DNA from: Ensifer adhaerens | Lineage (GTDB): Bacteria; Pseudomonadota; Alphaproteobacteria; Rhizobiales; Rhizobiaceae | NCBI RefSeq assembly: GCF_013283195.1 | Contig: NZ_JABEKT010000001.1 | Span: 2,925,473 to 2,989,472 of the forward strand | Direction: 5' to 3' | DNA length: 64,000 bases | Shown: positions 15,026 through 24,147 of the stretch, piece by piece | Numbering within the stretch: the first letter of the stretch is position 1 | How the letters are laid out: each line of letters begins with the position of its first letter | Made by a program: the position numbers and the translations under genes | The notes under the pieces: model-generated | Database searches by the model: none | Seen by the model: the letters and a program-made list of their open reading frames with translations, nothing else | What the model was told of the DNA's origin: nothing

Positions 15026-16063
15026 TTAGCGCGCCAGCGGCCCATGCGCCTTTTTCCAGGCATCGATGCCGCCTTCGATATGGCAGGCACTGATCAGTCC
15101 GGCAGCTTGCGCCGCCTCGACCGCCATCGCCGAGCGTTCGCCGAAGGCGCAGTAGAAGACGATGCGCTTGCCGGTCGCAAGCGCCAGTTCTTGCAGCATG
15201 CCGCCGGCGCCGATGTTTTCCCGCAGCTCCGGATAGGGCGCATGCAGCGCGCCGGGAATGGCGCCATGTTTTTCGCGCTCCGCCTTTTCGCGCAGGTCGA
15301 CGATCGCCACGTCCGCACGGCCGCTCAGCGCCATGGCTTCGACGGCCGAAACCGCCCAGCCCTTGGCAGCGATCTCGTCCTGGTGCAGACCGACATGGAT
15401 GTTGGCCGGCACCGCCACATCCATCATCTTCGGGTTCGGCAGGTTGAGATTGTTCATCAGGTCAACATATTCGTCGACCGATCCGACCTTCAGGCGCGGA
15501 TTGAAGCGCTTTTCCTCGCCGATGGTCGAGACCGTGTCGCCCTTGTAGTCGTGGGCCGGATAGACCAGCGTGTCGTCGGGCAGCTTCAACAGCTTGTTGA
15601 AGATCGAATCATATTGCTGGCGCGGATCGCCGTTCTGGAAATCCGTGCGGCCGGTGCCGCGGATCAAAAGCGTGTCGCCGGTAAACACCCGCCCACCGGT
15701 CAGAAACGAATAGCTGTCGTCCGTATGGCCGGGCGTGTAGAGCACGTCGAGGCTCAGGCCCTCGATCGAAACGCGGTCGCCCTCGGCCACCCGCATGGAA
15801 ACCACGTCGGCGGCGGTCTGTTCGCCCATGACGGTGATGCAATGGGTACGGTCGCGCAGCGCCCCGAGCCCGGTGATGTGATCGGCATGCAGGTGGGTGT
15901 CCACCGCCTTGACCAGCTTCAGGTCGAGCTCGCGCACCAGCTGCAGGTAGCGGTCGACCTTTTCCAGAACCGGGTCGATGATCAGCGCCTCCCCACCCTG
16001 TCGGCTGGCAATCAGGTAGGTGTAGGTGCCGGATGTGCTGTCGAAGAGTTGACGAAAGATCAT
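15026..16063 (-). CDS. Persulfide dioxygenase-like MBL-fold hydrolase fused to a rhodanese domain
   Basis: A 345-residue cytosolic fusion. Residues 1-230 are a metallo-beta-lactamase fold with THLHADH (56-62), the metal-binding HxHxDH, plus YTPGHTDDSY, FTGDTLLIRG, GRTDFQNGD and PAHDYKG, the pattern of ETHE1/Blh persulfide dioxygenases with a mononuclear iron. Residues 245-345 are a rhodanese domain with active-site loop CAFGERS (Cys305). Together they would oxidise glutathione persulfide to sulfite and move sulfane sulfur. The ATG at 16063 has AAGGGGC upstream; an earlier in-frame start at 16093 adds a non-homologous tail. Related fusions occur in rhizobia and in Agrobacterium (Blh). Confidence 0.9.
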   Translation of the reverse strand: MIFRQLFDSTSGTYTYLIASRQGGEALIIDPVLEKVDRYLQLVRELDLKLVKAVDTHLHADHITGLGALRDRTHCITVMGEQTAADVVSMRVAEGDRVSIEGLSLDVLYTPGHTDDSYSFLTGGRVFTGDTLLIRGTGRTDFQNGDPRQQYDSIFNKLLKLPDDTLVYPAHDYKGDTVSTIGEEKRFNPRLKVGSVDEYVDLMNNLNLPNPKMMDVAVPANIHVGLHQDEIAAKGWAVSAVEAMALSGRADVAIVDLREKAEREKHGAIPGALHAPYPELRENIGAGGMLQELALATGKRIVFYCAFGERSAMAVEAAQAAGLISACHIEGGIDAWKKAHGPLAR

Positions 16064-16141
16064 CGGCTTGCCCCTTGCACGAACCTGCGGCATCCCGCGG
16101 GGAAAATTTCACCCGCTGGATGCCGCAAGCCTTGAAGAACG

Positions 16142-16255
16142 TCTGCACAATGCGCCTGAAACCGGCTCCGATTTGAGGCACGGCACCCGAGAGCGCGCAG
16201 CGCTTTCGGGGCAACGGCATGCGAAAACCGGGAACCTGAACCACGGCGCATGAAC
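16142..16255. repeat. Degenerate intergenic repeat, type CACAATGC
   Basis: CACAATGCGCCTGAAACCGG, then CTCCGATTTGAGGCA, resembles the element at 59301-59340 (CACAATGCCTTGAATCGATT, then CCGATTTGAGGCATTGTGC). The rest (GCGCAGCGCTTTCGGGGC, GGCATGCGAAAA) is typical of further rhizobial intergenic mosaic modules. It fills the gap between the persulfide dioxygenase and peroxiredoxin genes. Confidence 0.45.
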
Positions 16256-16314
16256 GCGTTCTCGTGCAACCTGCTTCAGGCGGTATGCGGTGGCGCGGTG
16301 AGTCGCACCAACAC

Positions 16315-16974
16315 TTATTTCGGCTGCGGCACGATCCGGATATAGGGTTTCGGCGCGCGCCAGCCTTCCGGATACTTCTGCTTGGCTTCCTCGTCGCTGA
16401 CCGAGCCGGCGATGATCACGTCCTCGCCGTTCTTCCAGTTCACCGGTGTTGCCACCTTGTGCTTGGCCGTGAGCTGCAGCGAATCGATCACCCGCAGCAC
16501 CTCGTCGAAGTTGCGGCCGGTGGTCATCGGATAGATCAGGATCAGCTTGACCTTCTTGTCCGGCCCGACGACGAAGACGTTGCGCACGGTCTGGTTATCG
16601 GCGGCGGTGCGCTGCGTCGGGTCGCCCGATACCGGCGCCGGCAGCATGCCGTAGAGCTTGGAAACGTTGTAGTCGACGTCGGCGATCATCGGGAAGTTCG
16701 GCTCTGCTCCTTGCGTTTCCGCGATGTCGCTGACCCAGCCGGCATGGCGGTCGAGCGGATCGACGGAAAGTCCGATGATCTTGACCCCACGCCGGTCGAA
16801 TTCGGGCTTGATCTTGGCCATGTAGCCGAGCTCGGTGGTGCAGACCGGCGTGAAATCCTTCGGGTGCGAGAACAAGACGGCCCAGGAATCGCCGATCCAG
16901 TCATGGAACTGGATCTTGCCTTCCGTGGTTTCCGCCTGGAAATCCGGTGCGATGTCGTTGATTGCAAGTGTCAC
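16315..16974 (-). CDS. 1-Cys peroxiredoxin (Prx6 family)
   Basis: A 219-residue thiol peroxidase that reduces peroxides in the cytoplasm. The peroxidatic motif is FTPVCTTE (Cys45), preceded by WAVLFSHPKDFTPV, and no resolving cysteine is visible, as in Prx6. The C-terminal extension PVNWKNGEDVIIAGSVSDEE with YPEGWR is diagnostic of the Prx6 subfamily. GTG at 16974 is preferred because homologues start just before LAINDIAPDF and GGGG lies six bases upstream; ATGs at 16986 and 16983 are possible. Together with the persulfide dioxygenase and GST it suggests defence against reactive sulfur and oxygen species. Confidence 0.93.
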   Translation of the reverse strand: MTLAINDIAPDFQAETTEGKIQFHDWIGDSWAVLFSHPKDFTPVCTTELGYMAKIKPEFDRRGVKIIGLSVDPLDRHAGWVSDIAETQGAEPNFPMIADVDYNVSKLYGMLPAPVSGDPTQRTAADNQTVRNVFVVGPDKKVKLILIYPMTTGRNFDEVLRVIDSLQLTAKHKVATPVNWKNGEDVIIAGSVSDEEAKQKYPEGWRAPKPYIRIVPQPK

Positions 16975-17399
16975 GATAAACCCCATCATTTGAATAGGCT
17001 GACTTCCGCCATACACGGCACGAAGTGTGCCACTTTTGATGCGATAGGCAACTTCTAAAGAAGAGGTAGAGACGAGAGGCGGTCGCCCCGCCGCTGTGGT
17101 AATCTGGTGTCAGACCGACCTGCGCTGAAATTGACCGATTGCGTGGAACCCTGTGCGGCCATCGGGCGAAGAGCGGACCTCAGAGCGATGCCTTGGCTCC
17201 GGCTGGGAATTGCGAAGCTGCCGGTGGCCGACAACTGATCACCCGAAGGGCCGGGCGATTTTGGCCTCCCGATCGCGTCGACAGTCCCTGAGCGAACGAG
17301 CGCGGGTGCCTTTGCGGTTCTGTCCTTGCCGAAAACCGAAACCGCTCCGGCGCAAGAGGTCGATATCAGCGGGTCGGCATGCGGTCGGAGCTGCTGTCC
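16975..17399. other. Intergenic region between peroxiredoxin and cyclase genes
   Basis: About 425 bases between divergent genes. The open frames across it are out-of-frame shadows without ribosome sites. It should contain both promoters. No repeat or palindrome of note was seen. Confidence 0.35.
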
Positions 17400-19202
17400 A
17401 TGAGCGATACGCGAAAAATTGCGGCCATCCTCGTCGCCGACGTTGTCGGCTACAGCCGGCTGGCCGGTGCCGACGAAGAGCGTATCCTGGCGCGGCTGCG
17501 CACGCTGCGCAGCGACCTGATCGATCCCACCATCGCCGTCTATAACGGCCGCATCGTCAAGCGCACCGGCGATGGCAGCCTGATCGAGTTTCGCAGCGTC
17601 GTCGATGCGGTGCGCTGCGCCATCGAGGTCCAGAGCGCGATGCTCGAGCGCAATGCCGGCGTGCCGGAGGACCGGCGCATCGAGTTCCGCATCGGCATTC
17701 ACCTTGGCGATGTCGTCGAGGAAAGCGATGGAGACCTGATGGGCGACGGCGTCAACATCGCCTCGCGGCTTGAGGGTATAGCCCGCCCCGGCGCCATCTG
17801 CCTTTCCGAGGATGCCTACCGCCAGGTGAAGGCGCGCCTCGACCTCGCAGCGACCGACCTCGGCGCCACGCAACTGAAGAACATCGTCGAGCCGATCCGC
17901 ATCTACGCGCTGGAGATCGGCGTTGCCCATGCGGCCGATGGCCGGGCGCAGGCCCCGTCACCGCCCCCCTCACAGGCAAGCACGCCGCCGCAGCCGCCGA
18001 GCCCTTACCACCTGCCCGAAAAACCCTCCATCGCCGTTCTCGCCTTCGACAACATGAGCGGCGACGGCGAGCAGACGTATTTTTCAGACGGCATCAGCGA
18101 GGACATCATCACCGACCTCTCCCGGCTGTCGGAACTGCACGTCATCGCCCGCAACTCGTCGTTCGTCTACAAGAACGCGGCCGTTTCCGTGCCGGAGATC
18201 GCCAAGGCGCTCGGCGTGCGCTATGTGCTCGAAGGCAGTGTCCGCAAGGCCGGAAACCGCGTGCGCGTCACCGCGCAGCTGGTCGATGCCAATGACGGCG
18301 GCCATGTCTGGGCCAATCGCTTCGACCGCGATCTCACCGACATCTTTGCCGTTCAGGACGAACTGACGCGGGAGATCGTGACTGCGCTGAAAGTTCAACT
18401 GACGGGCGGCGACAAGGGCCCACTCGCCGGCGGCCGCCCGGTCGACGTCAAGGCATACGAGCTGCTCTTGCGCGGCCGCGAGCAGGCCTCAGCGCACACG
18501 CGTCTCGCCAATGCCGCCGGGCGCAACCTCGCCGAGGCCGCTGTCGCCATCGAACCGGATTATGCCGCCGCCCATGCGCTCATCGCCTTCACCCACGTGC
18601 TGGACTATATCAACGACTGGAGCGCTGAGCCCGAGCAGTCGCTGCGCACCGGCCGTGCGCTTGCCGAAAGGGCCGTCGCCATGGCACCGGACCAGCCGGA
18701 AGGCCACTGCGCGCTCAGCATCGCCTGCATGTGGATGAGAGAGCTGGACCGGGCGCAGGACGAGGCGCATCTGGGGTTGGCGCTGGCGCCCAATTCGGTG
18801 CAGCTCCACATGGCGCTCGCCCATGCACTGATCTTTTCCGGCGACCCGAAGGCCGCACTCGCCGAACTCGACATTTCCATGCGCCTCGATCCGCTCTACC
18901 CCGAACTGCTGCTGCAATTCCTCGCCGACGCCCACTTTTCGCTCGGCGCTTACGAAACGGCGATCCTCGCCATCGAGGCGCGGCTGATGCGAAACCCGCA
19001 GTCCGAAACCGCCTATGCCCTGCTCGCCTCCTGCCACGGCCACCTCGGCCACCACGAACGAAGCCGCCAGGCATGGACGCGGGCGCTGGACCTCAACCCC
19101 AACTTCTCCATCCCCCGCCGCCGCCGCATCCTGCCCTTCCGCAACCCGGAGGATTTCGAACGGCGGGTGGAGGGCTTACGCAAGGCGGGGTTGGTGGAGT
19201 GA
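17400..19202 (+). CDS. Class III adenylate/guanylate cyclase fused to a TolB-like domain and TPR repeats
   Basis: A 600-residue soluble signalling protein. Residues 1-165 form a class III nucleotidyl cyclase with all key residues: metal-binding Asp14 (VADVVGYSR) and Asp58 (RTGDGSLIEF), purine-recognition Lys54, and the transition-state pair Asn119 and Arg123 in DGVNIASRLEG. A Pro/Ser/Gln-rich linker (about 180-207) follows, then a TolB N-terminal/FlgO-like domain (PSIAVLAFDNMSGD to about 330), and TPR-like repeats to the end. The architecture is very common in rhizobia, which have large cyclase families. It should make cAMP, with the C-terminal part sensing or scaffolding. The ATG at 17400 gives the family start MSDTRKIAAILVADV. 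It has no operon partner. Confidence 0.92.
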   Translation: MSDTRKIAAILVADVVGYSRLAGADEERILARLRTLRSDLIDPTIAVYNGRIVKRTGDGSLIEFRSVVDAVRCAIEVQSAMLERNAGVPEDRRIEFRIGIHLGDVVEESDGDLMGDGVNIASRLEGIARPGAICLSEDAYRQVKARLDLAATDLGATQLKNIVEPIRIYALEIGVAHAADGRAQAPSPPPSQASTPPQPPSPYHLPEKPSIAVLAFDNMSGDGEQTYFSDGISEDIITDLSRLSELHVIARNSSFVYKNAAVSVPEIAKALGVRYVLEGSVRKAGNRVRVTAQLVDANDGGHVWANRFDRDLTDIFAVQDELTREIVTALKVQLTGGDKGPLAGGRPVDVKAYELLLRGREQASAHTRLANAAGRNLAEAAVAIEPDYAAAHALIAFTHVLDYINDWSAEPEQSLRTGRALAERAVAMAPDQPEGHCALSIACMWMRELDRAQDEAHLGLALAPNSVQLHMALAHALIFSGDPKAALAELDISMRLDPLYPELLLQFLADAHFSLGAYETAILAIEARLMRNPQSETAYALLASCHGHLGHHERSRQAWTRALDLNPNFSIPRRRRILPFRNPEDFERRVEGLRKAGLVE

Positions 19203-19680
19203 GGTTCGGGGAGGCGTGGTGTCTGCCAGGCCCATCGCGTCCCTCTTCCACTCAGATGCGCGCAATTGTATAGCAAATGCCACCAGTCGGTCGTCCTGCT
19301 CGGCGTCCGCTTTACGCCAATAGGAGACGTGTGCTCTGTGCGGAAAGGTGACTGATTTGGGGCCGGAAGCGGACTGTCCGGTTCCGAAGAGCAAGGCTGA
19401 TAAAGCAGACATCCACAGCGCGTTCGAAACATGAAGTACCGTTTCGAATCTCCTCCGGCGCGCCACGCCCGATGATGATGGACTCTACGTCTACGCTATA
19501 GCCGTCTAACGCCACATTTTTCGCATCGCCGCCCTCCCCTTTTTTAAGCGAAGTTTATCACCAGCTACGCCGTAGGATTGTATTGCCTCGTGTTTCATGC
19601 CAGTGACCGGCGAAGACGCAGAACGGGCGGGCCGCGATGTGGAGTTTTCCTCCTCGCGGTATTCTGTGTGTGGGGGGCGC
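19203..19680. other. Intergenic region before the autotransporter gene
   Basis: About 480 bases. Several short frames exist on both strands, none with a ribosome site at sensible spacing or a recognisable motif. The region just before the autotransporter is AT-richer (around 19510-19570) and probably holds its promoter. Confidence 0.35.
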
Positions 19681-22600
19681 ATGACAATGCATAAGAATTA
19701 TCTTTATAAGTCAGATGTTTCGCGCAGGCATTGCGCCAAGCCGGCATTTTTCCCGACGTTTCTGGCCTTGATCTGGCTGATCGTCCTATGGCCGGCAACG
19801 GCGGCTCAGGCGGCTTGCACCTCCCCACAGACGGCAACCATAACCTCGGGCGGTACGGCAACCTTTGCTTGCGCGGATTTCGGCTTTGATTCGCCCATCG
19901 CACCGCCATCCCATGGCAGCCTAGCTTTCGGAATGCCGTCAAACACCCCGCTCATCTACACCAACAATGGTGACGGCGCGCCATTCGACACGTTCATCGT
20001 CAAGGATGATAACGCAGTACCGGTTACATTCAACGTCACGATCAATCCGTCGGCCTCCCCGCTGACGGTCACACCTTCAAACGTTGCCACGCCGGCGATC
20101 GGCACGTCCTACAATCAGACGCTCAGCACGAGCGGCGGAACCGGCCCCTATACCTACTCGCTCGTGGCAGGCAGCAACCTGCCGCCCGGCCTCACCCTTT
20201 CCTCCGCCGGTGTCATCTCCGGCACGCCGACCGGCTCGGGTCCCTACAATTTTACCGTCCGCGTGGTCGATTCGACGACACCGACGCCCCATACGCGCGA
20301 TAAGGCCTACAGCGTCCTCATCGCCGCGCCTGTCATCAACGTGACGCCTGACAGCCCGCCGGACGGCGGCGTTGGCACGGCCTACAGCGTGCAGTTTTCG
20401 GCAACCGGCGGCACCCCGGGTTACACCTATACCCGCGACAGCGGCAGCCTGCCCGCGGGCTTAAGTCTCTCAGGCAGCGGTCTCCTGTCCGGCACACCAT
20501 CGGCGGTCGGCAGTTCGACTTTCAAATTGAAGGTCCAGGACAGCACCACCATCTCGACCGGCGGCGTGCACTTCCTCCTGCAGGACGTTACCGTCACCAT
20601 CAATGCCGTCCCCCCGGTGGTGCTGACGCCGACGACCGGCACGGCCCTGACCGCCGGTGCGGTGGGCTCTTCCTACTCGAACGCGTCCATTTCGGCGACG
20701 GGCGGCGCCGGAACGATCACCTATGCCGTCACCTCCGGTTCGCTGCCGGCGGGGCTCGCGCTCAACACATCGACCGGTGCGATAACGGGCACGCCAACAG
20801 CCGGGGCGCTTGGAACGACGAACTTCACGGTGACGGCAACGGCCGCAGCGGCCGGGTCGGCCGCCGCCAGCTATTCGATCACGATCACCGCGCCACCTTT
20901 GGTCCTGGCCCCGCTCGGCGGTCCATTGACATCAGGCACGGCGGGTGTCGCCTATTCGACAAGCATTTCGGCGACGGGCGGCGTGGGAACCGTCACCTAT
21001 GCTCTGACGGCAGGTGCGCTTCCGCCAGGGCTCACGATGAATACGTCGACCGGAGCAATTAGCGGCACGCCGACCGCTATCGGCACGTTCAATTTCAGCA
21101 TTACGGCGACTGCCGCGACAAGCGGCTCGGTTGCAGAGGCCTATCAGATCGCGATCGTCGGGCCGCCACTGAATCTCTCGCCGGCGTCAGGCACTGCATT
21201 GACCGGCGGCGTGGTCGGTTCGGCCTATACGGACACGTCGATCTCTGCGAGTTCCCCCTTGGGTGGCGTTACCTTCTCAGCAAGCGGACTTCCGGACGGC
21301 CTGACGATAAACGCTTTAACGGGCGAAATCACAGGCACGCCAACGGCCGCCGCCCTTGGCACCACAAGCGTCGACGTCGAGGTAATGTCGATGTTCGGCA
21401 ACGTGGAGCAAGCCACCTATCCGATAACAATTGTGGCGCCATCAGTGGTGCTGACGCCGACGACCGGCACGGCCCTGACCGCCGGTGTGGTGGGCTCTTC
21501 CTACTCGAACACGTCCATTTCGGCGACCGGCGGTGTCGGAACGATCACCTATGCCGTCACCTCCGGTTCACTGCCGGCGGGGCTCGCGCTCAACACATCG
21601 ACCGGTGCGATAACGGGCACGCCAACAGCCGGGGCACTTGGAACGACGAACTTCACGGTGACGGCAACGGCCGCAACGACCGGGTCGGCCGCCGCCAGCT
21701 ATTCGATCACGATCACCGCGCCGTCGGTGGTGCTGACACCCGCAACCGGTTCGGCGCTTTCGACCGGTACGGTCGGTGTGGCCTATTCGGACACTTCGAT
21801 TTCGGCGAGTGGCGGCGTGGGGACGATCGGCTACGCCGTGACGAGCGGTGCGCTTCCCGCAGGGCTGAGCCTCAACGCATCGACCGCTGCGATCACGGGC
21901 ACACCGACCGCCGGAGGCTTTGGCACGGCGACTTTCACCGTGACGGCCACGGCAGCGACATCGGGTTCCGCGGCGGCGAGCTACACGATTGCCGTGGGGG
22001 CTACTGCCGTGGTGCTGACGCCGGCCAGCGGTTCAGCGCTTTCAGCCGGTACGGTCGGTGCCGTCTATTCGGACACTTCGATTTCGGCGAGTGGCGGCGT
22101 GGGGACGATCGGCTACGCCGTGACGAGCGGTGCGCTTCCCGCAGGGCTGAGCCTCAACGCATCGACCGCTGCGATCACGGGCACACCGACCGCCGGAGGC
22201 TTTGGCACGGCGACTTTCACCGTGACGGCCACGGCAGCGACATCGGGTTCCGCGGCGGCGAGCTACACGATTGCCGTGGGGGCTACTGCCGTGGTGCTGA
22301 CGCCGGCCAGCGGTTCAGCGCTTTCAGCCGGTACGGTCGGTGCCGTCTATTCGGACACCTCGATTTCGGCGAGTGGCGGCGTGGGGACCATTGGCTATGC
22401 GGTGACGGCCGGGGCACTTCCCGGCGGTCTGAACCTCAATGCTTCGACAGGTGCGATCAGTGGCACGCCAACGACGAGCGGTGATTTTTCCGTCACCATT
22501 ACGGCGACGGATACTGTCGGCACGAGCGGTTCGGCCGGCTATTCGCTGAAGATCAAGCCGCCCGAGGTGACATTCGTCTTCACCCCGCCAGGCGGAGCGT

Positions 22601-24147
22601 TGGATGAAGCGATGGCAGGCGAAGACTACAGCCAATCGATCACCGCAAAGGGCGGAACGGGGGCGCTGATCTACAGTATCGTTTCGGGCAGCTTGCCGAA
22701 AGGCCTGGTGCTGAACATCTCGACCGGCGAACTCACCGGCCCGCTTTCCGTCGACGCTGCCGGCACGCATAGCTTTGCCATTCAGGTGCGCGATGGCACT
22801 GGTGCTACCGGCAAGGCGACGTTCACCTTGCCGGTGAAGCGGCGGACAGCCACGGTTGTCAACCTCATCGTGGATGTCCCGGCCGGTGGGACGCCTGCGA
22901 ATGTGTACCTCAACCGCGGTGCGACGGGCGGTCCGTTCACGGGGGCTGAGCTTGCCTTTGTCGAGCCGGCGAATGCCGGCACGGCGACGATCATTCGCGG
23001 CGAGGTGGCAGCGGTTGGCGCTGCCACCGCTCCTGCCGGTTGGTATCTGCAATTCAAGCCCGATCCCGCCTATTCCGGCCAGGTGCAGGTCGGCTACAGG
23101 CTGATCAGCGCGCTCGGTACGTCCAATACCGGGGTCGTCACCTACCGGCTGGCGCTTGATGCGGACAGGGTCGCCGAGGACATCGATGCATTGGTACGTG
23201 GCTTCGTCGAGACGCGGCAGAACATGATCTCCTCGGCCATCAAGGTTCCGGGGCTTCTGGAGCGCCGCCAGATGGAGGCGGCGACCGATCCCGTCACCGC
23301 GCGCATGATGCCGTCGCAGGACGGCATGGAGGGGAGCGTTTCCACCGGCCTGCGGCAGATAGAGGCGGCGCGCGACAATGCCGACGGCGTTAGTGCGGCC
23401 GCGTCCTCGCCGTTCAACATCTGGATCGACGGCACCTTCCTGGTGCACAACCGGGATAACAATGATGGTCGCTGGGGCAGCTTTGCGATGATCAATGCCG
23501 GCGCCGACTATCTCCTGACGGAAAAGGCGCTTGTGGGTCTGTCCTTCCACTATGACCGGATGAGCGACCCGAGCGATGAGGATGCAGAACTGACCGGCAA
23601 CGGCTGGCTTGCGGGTCCCTATGCCTCGTTCGAGATAGCCCGCAACATCTTCTGGAACGCCAGCCTGCGTTACGGCGGCTCATCCAACGATATCGACACG
23701 GCGTTCTGGGACGGCACGTTCAACACGACACGCTGGCTGGCCGACACCGCACTCGAGGGGCAATGGGATATCGACGAAGCGACGACCTTCACGCCGAAAC
23801 TGCGTATCCTGTATTTCTCCGAAAGCGTCGACGACTACATGGTTCGAAACGATGCCGGGGAAACGGTGGATATCGGGGGGTTCGACGAGGAGCAGTTCCG
23901 TGTCAGCCTGGGAGCGGAGATCGCACGATCGTTCACGCTGGAAAACGGCACGCAAATGACACCGAAGCTGGGCTTGACGGGCGGCTACTCGGGCCTCGAT
24001 GGGTCGGGTGCCTTCGGCTCGCTGACGGCCGGGGTGTCGTGGCAGACCGCGGACCTGTGGATGCTGGACCTGAGCCTGTTGCTCAACATCGCCGACGGCG
24101 GCGAGACATCCACTGGTGGACGCGTGCGGACTGCAAAGCAGTTCTGA
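19681..24147 (+). CDS. Autotransporter with Ig-like (He_PIG) repeats in the passenger domain
   Basis: A 1488-residue surface protein of the type V secretion class. The ATG at 19681 follows GGGGGG; a hydrophobic signal segment (FFPTFLALIWLIVLWPATAA) ends at AQAAC. About ten Ig-like repeats of 85-94 residues follow, each with the pattern TGGVGTITYAVTSGSLPAGL and GAITGTPTA. A linker precedes the beta-barrel from about residue 1244 (SPFNIWIDGTF), which ends in the obligatory aromatic residue (TAKQF). Repeats starting at nucleotides 21727, 22009 and 22291 are exactly 282 bases apart, and the stretch 21791-22008 equals 22073-22290, showing a recent tandem duplication. Copies at 20617 and 21445 (828 apart) are near-identical. 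Probable adhesin or biofilm protein; ligand unknown. Confidence 0.93.
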   Translation: MTMHKNYLYKSDVSRRHCAKPAFFPTFLALIWLIVLWPATAAQAACTSPQTATITSGGTATFACADFGFDSPIAPPSHGSLAFGMPSNTPLIYTNNGDGAPFDTFIVKDDNAVPVTFNVTINPSASPLTVTPSNVATPAIGTSYNQTLSTSGGTGPYTYSLVAGSNLPPGLTLSSAGVISGTPTGSGPYNFTVRVVDSTTPTPHTRDKAYSVLIAAPVINVTPDSPPDGGVGTAYSVQFSATGGTPGYTYTRDSGSLPAGLSLSGSGLLSGTPSAVGSSTFKLKVQDSTTISTGGVHFLLQDVTVTINAVPPVVLTPTTGTALTAGAVGSSYSNASISATGGAGTITYAVTSGSLPAGLALNTSTGAITGTPTAGALGTTNFTVTATAAAAGSAAASYSITITAPPLVLAPLGGPLTSGTAGVAYSTSISATGGVGTVTYALTAGALPPGLTMNTSTGAISGTPTAIGTFNFSITATAATSGSVAEAYQIAIVGPPLNLSPASGTALTGGVVGSAYTDTSISASSPLGGVTFSASGLPDGLTINALTGEITGTPTAAALGTTSVDVEVMSMFGNVEQATYPITIVAPSVVLTPTTGTALTAGVVGSSYSNTSISATGGVGTITYAVTSGSLPAGLALNTSTGAITGTPTAGALGTTNFTVTATAATTGSAAASYSITITAPSVVLTPATGSALSTGTVGVAYSDTSISASGGVGTIGYAVTSGALPAGLSLNASTAAITGTPTAGGFGTATFTVTATAATSGSAAASYTIAVGATAVVLTPASGSALSAGTVGAVYSDTSISASGGVGTIGYAVTSGALPAGLSLNASTAAITGTPTAGGFGTATFTVTATAATSGSAAASYTIAVGATAVVLTPASGSALSAGTVGAVYSDTSISASGGVGTIGYAVTAGALPGGLNLNASTGAISGTPTTSGDFSVTITATDTVGTSGSAGYSLKIKPPEVTFVFTPPGGALDEAMAGEDYSQSITAKGGTGALIYSIVSGSLPKGLVLNISTGELTGPLSVDAAGTHSFAIQVRDGTGATGKATFTLPVKRRTATVVNLIVDVPAGGTPANVYLNRGATGGPFTGAELAFVEPANAGTATIIRGEVAAVGAATAPAGWYLQFKPDPAYSGQVQVGYRLISALGTSNTGVVTYRLALDADRVAEDIDALVRGFVETRQNMISSAIKVPGLLERRQMEAATDPVTARMMPSQDGMEGSVSTGLRQIEAARDNADGVSAAASSPFNIWIDGTFLVHNRDNNDGRWGSFAMINAGADYLLTEKALVGLSFHYDRMSDPSDEDAELTGNGWLAGPYASFEIARNIFWNASLRYGGSSNDIDTAFWDGTFNTTRWLADTALEGQWDIDEATTFTPKLRILYFSESVDDYMVRNDAGETVDIGGFDEEQFRVSLGAEIARSFTLENGTQMTPKLGLTGGYSGLDGSGAFGSLTAGVSWQTADLWMLDLSLLLNIADGGETSTGGRVRTAKQF
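21727..22560 (+). repeat. Tandem 282-bp repeats inside the autotransporter
   Basis: Three in-frame units begin with GTGGTGCTGAC at 21727, 22009 and 22291. Units one and two are identical over at least 218 bases (21791-22008 against 22073-22290), with more differences near the 5' edge of unit one. The third unit diverges after about 100 bases. Such identity predicts length variation by recombination and a risk of assembly collapse. Confidence 0.9.

Noticed and set aside
14465-16135. A 556-codon plus-strand frame opposite the lipoprotein and persulfide dioxygenase genes
   Set aside because: Antisense shadow; the opposite strand carries clear MBL and rhodanese motifs.
19312-19515. Minus-strand frame beginning with a GTG near 19515
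   Set aside because: The only good ribosome site is about 17 bases away from the start, and the peptide resembles nothing known.
20617-22560. CRISPR-like array suggested by regularly repeated sequence
   Set aside because: The repeats are 276-282 bases, in frame and protein-coding Ig-like units, without unique short spacers.
22324-23550. A 408-codon minus-strand frame inside the autotransporter
   Set aside because: Antisense to repeat and beta-barrel sequence with no recognisable motif.
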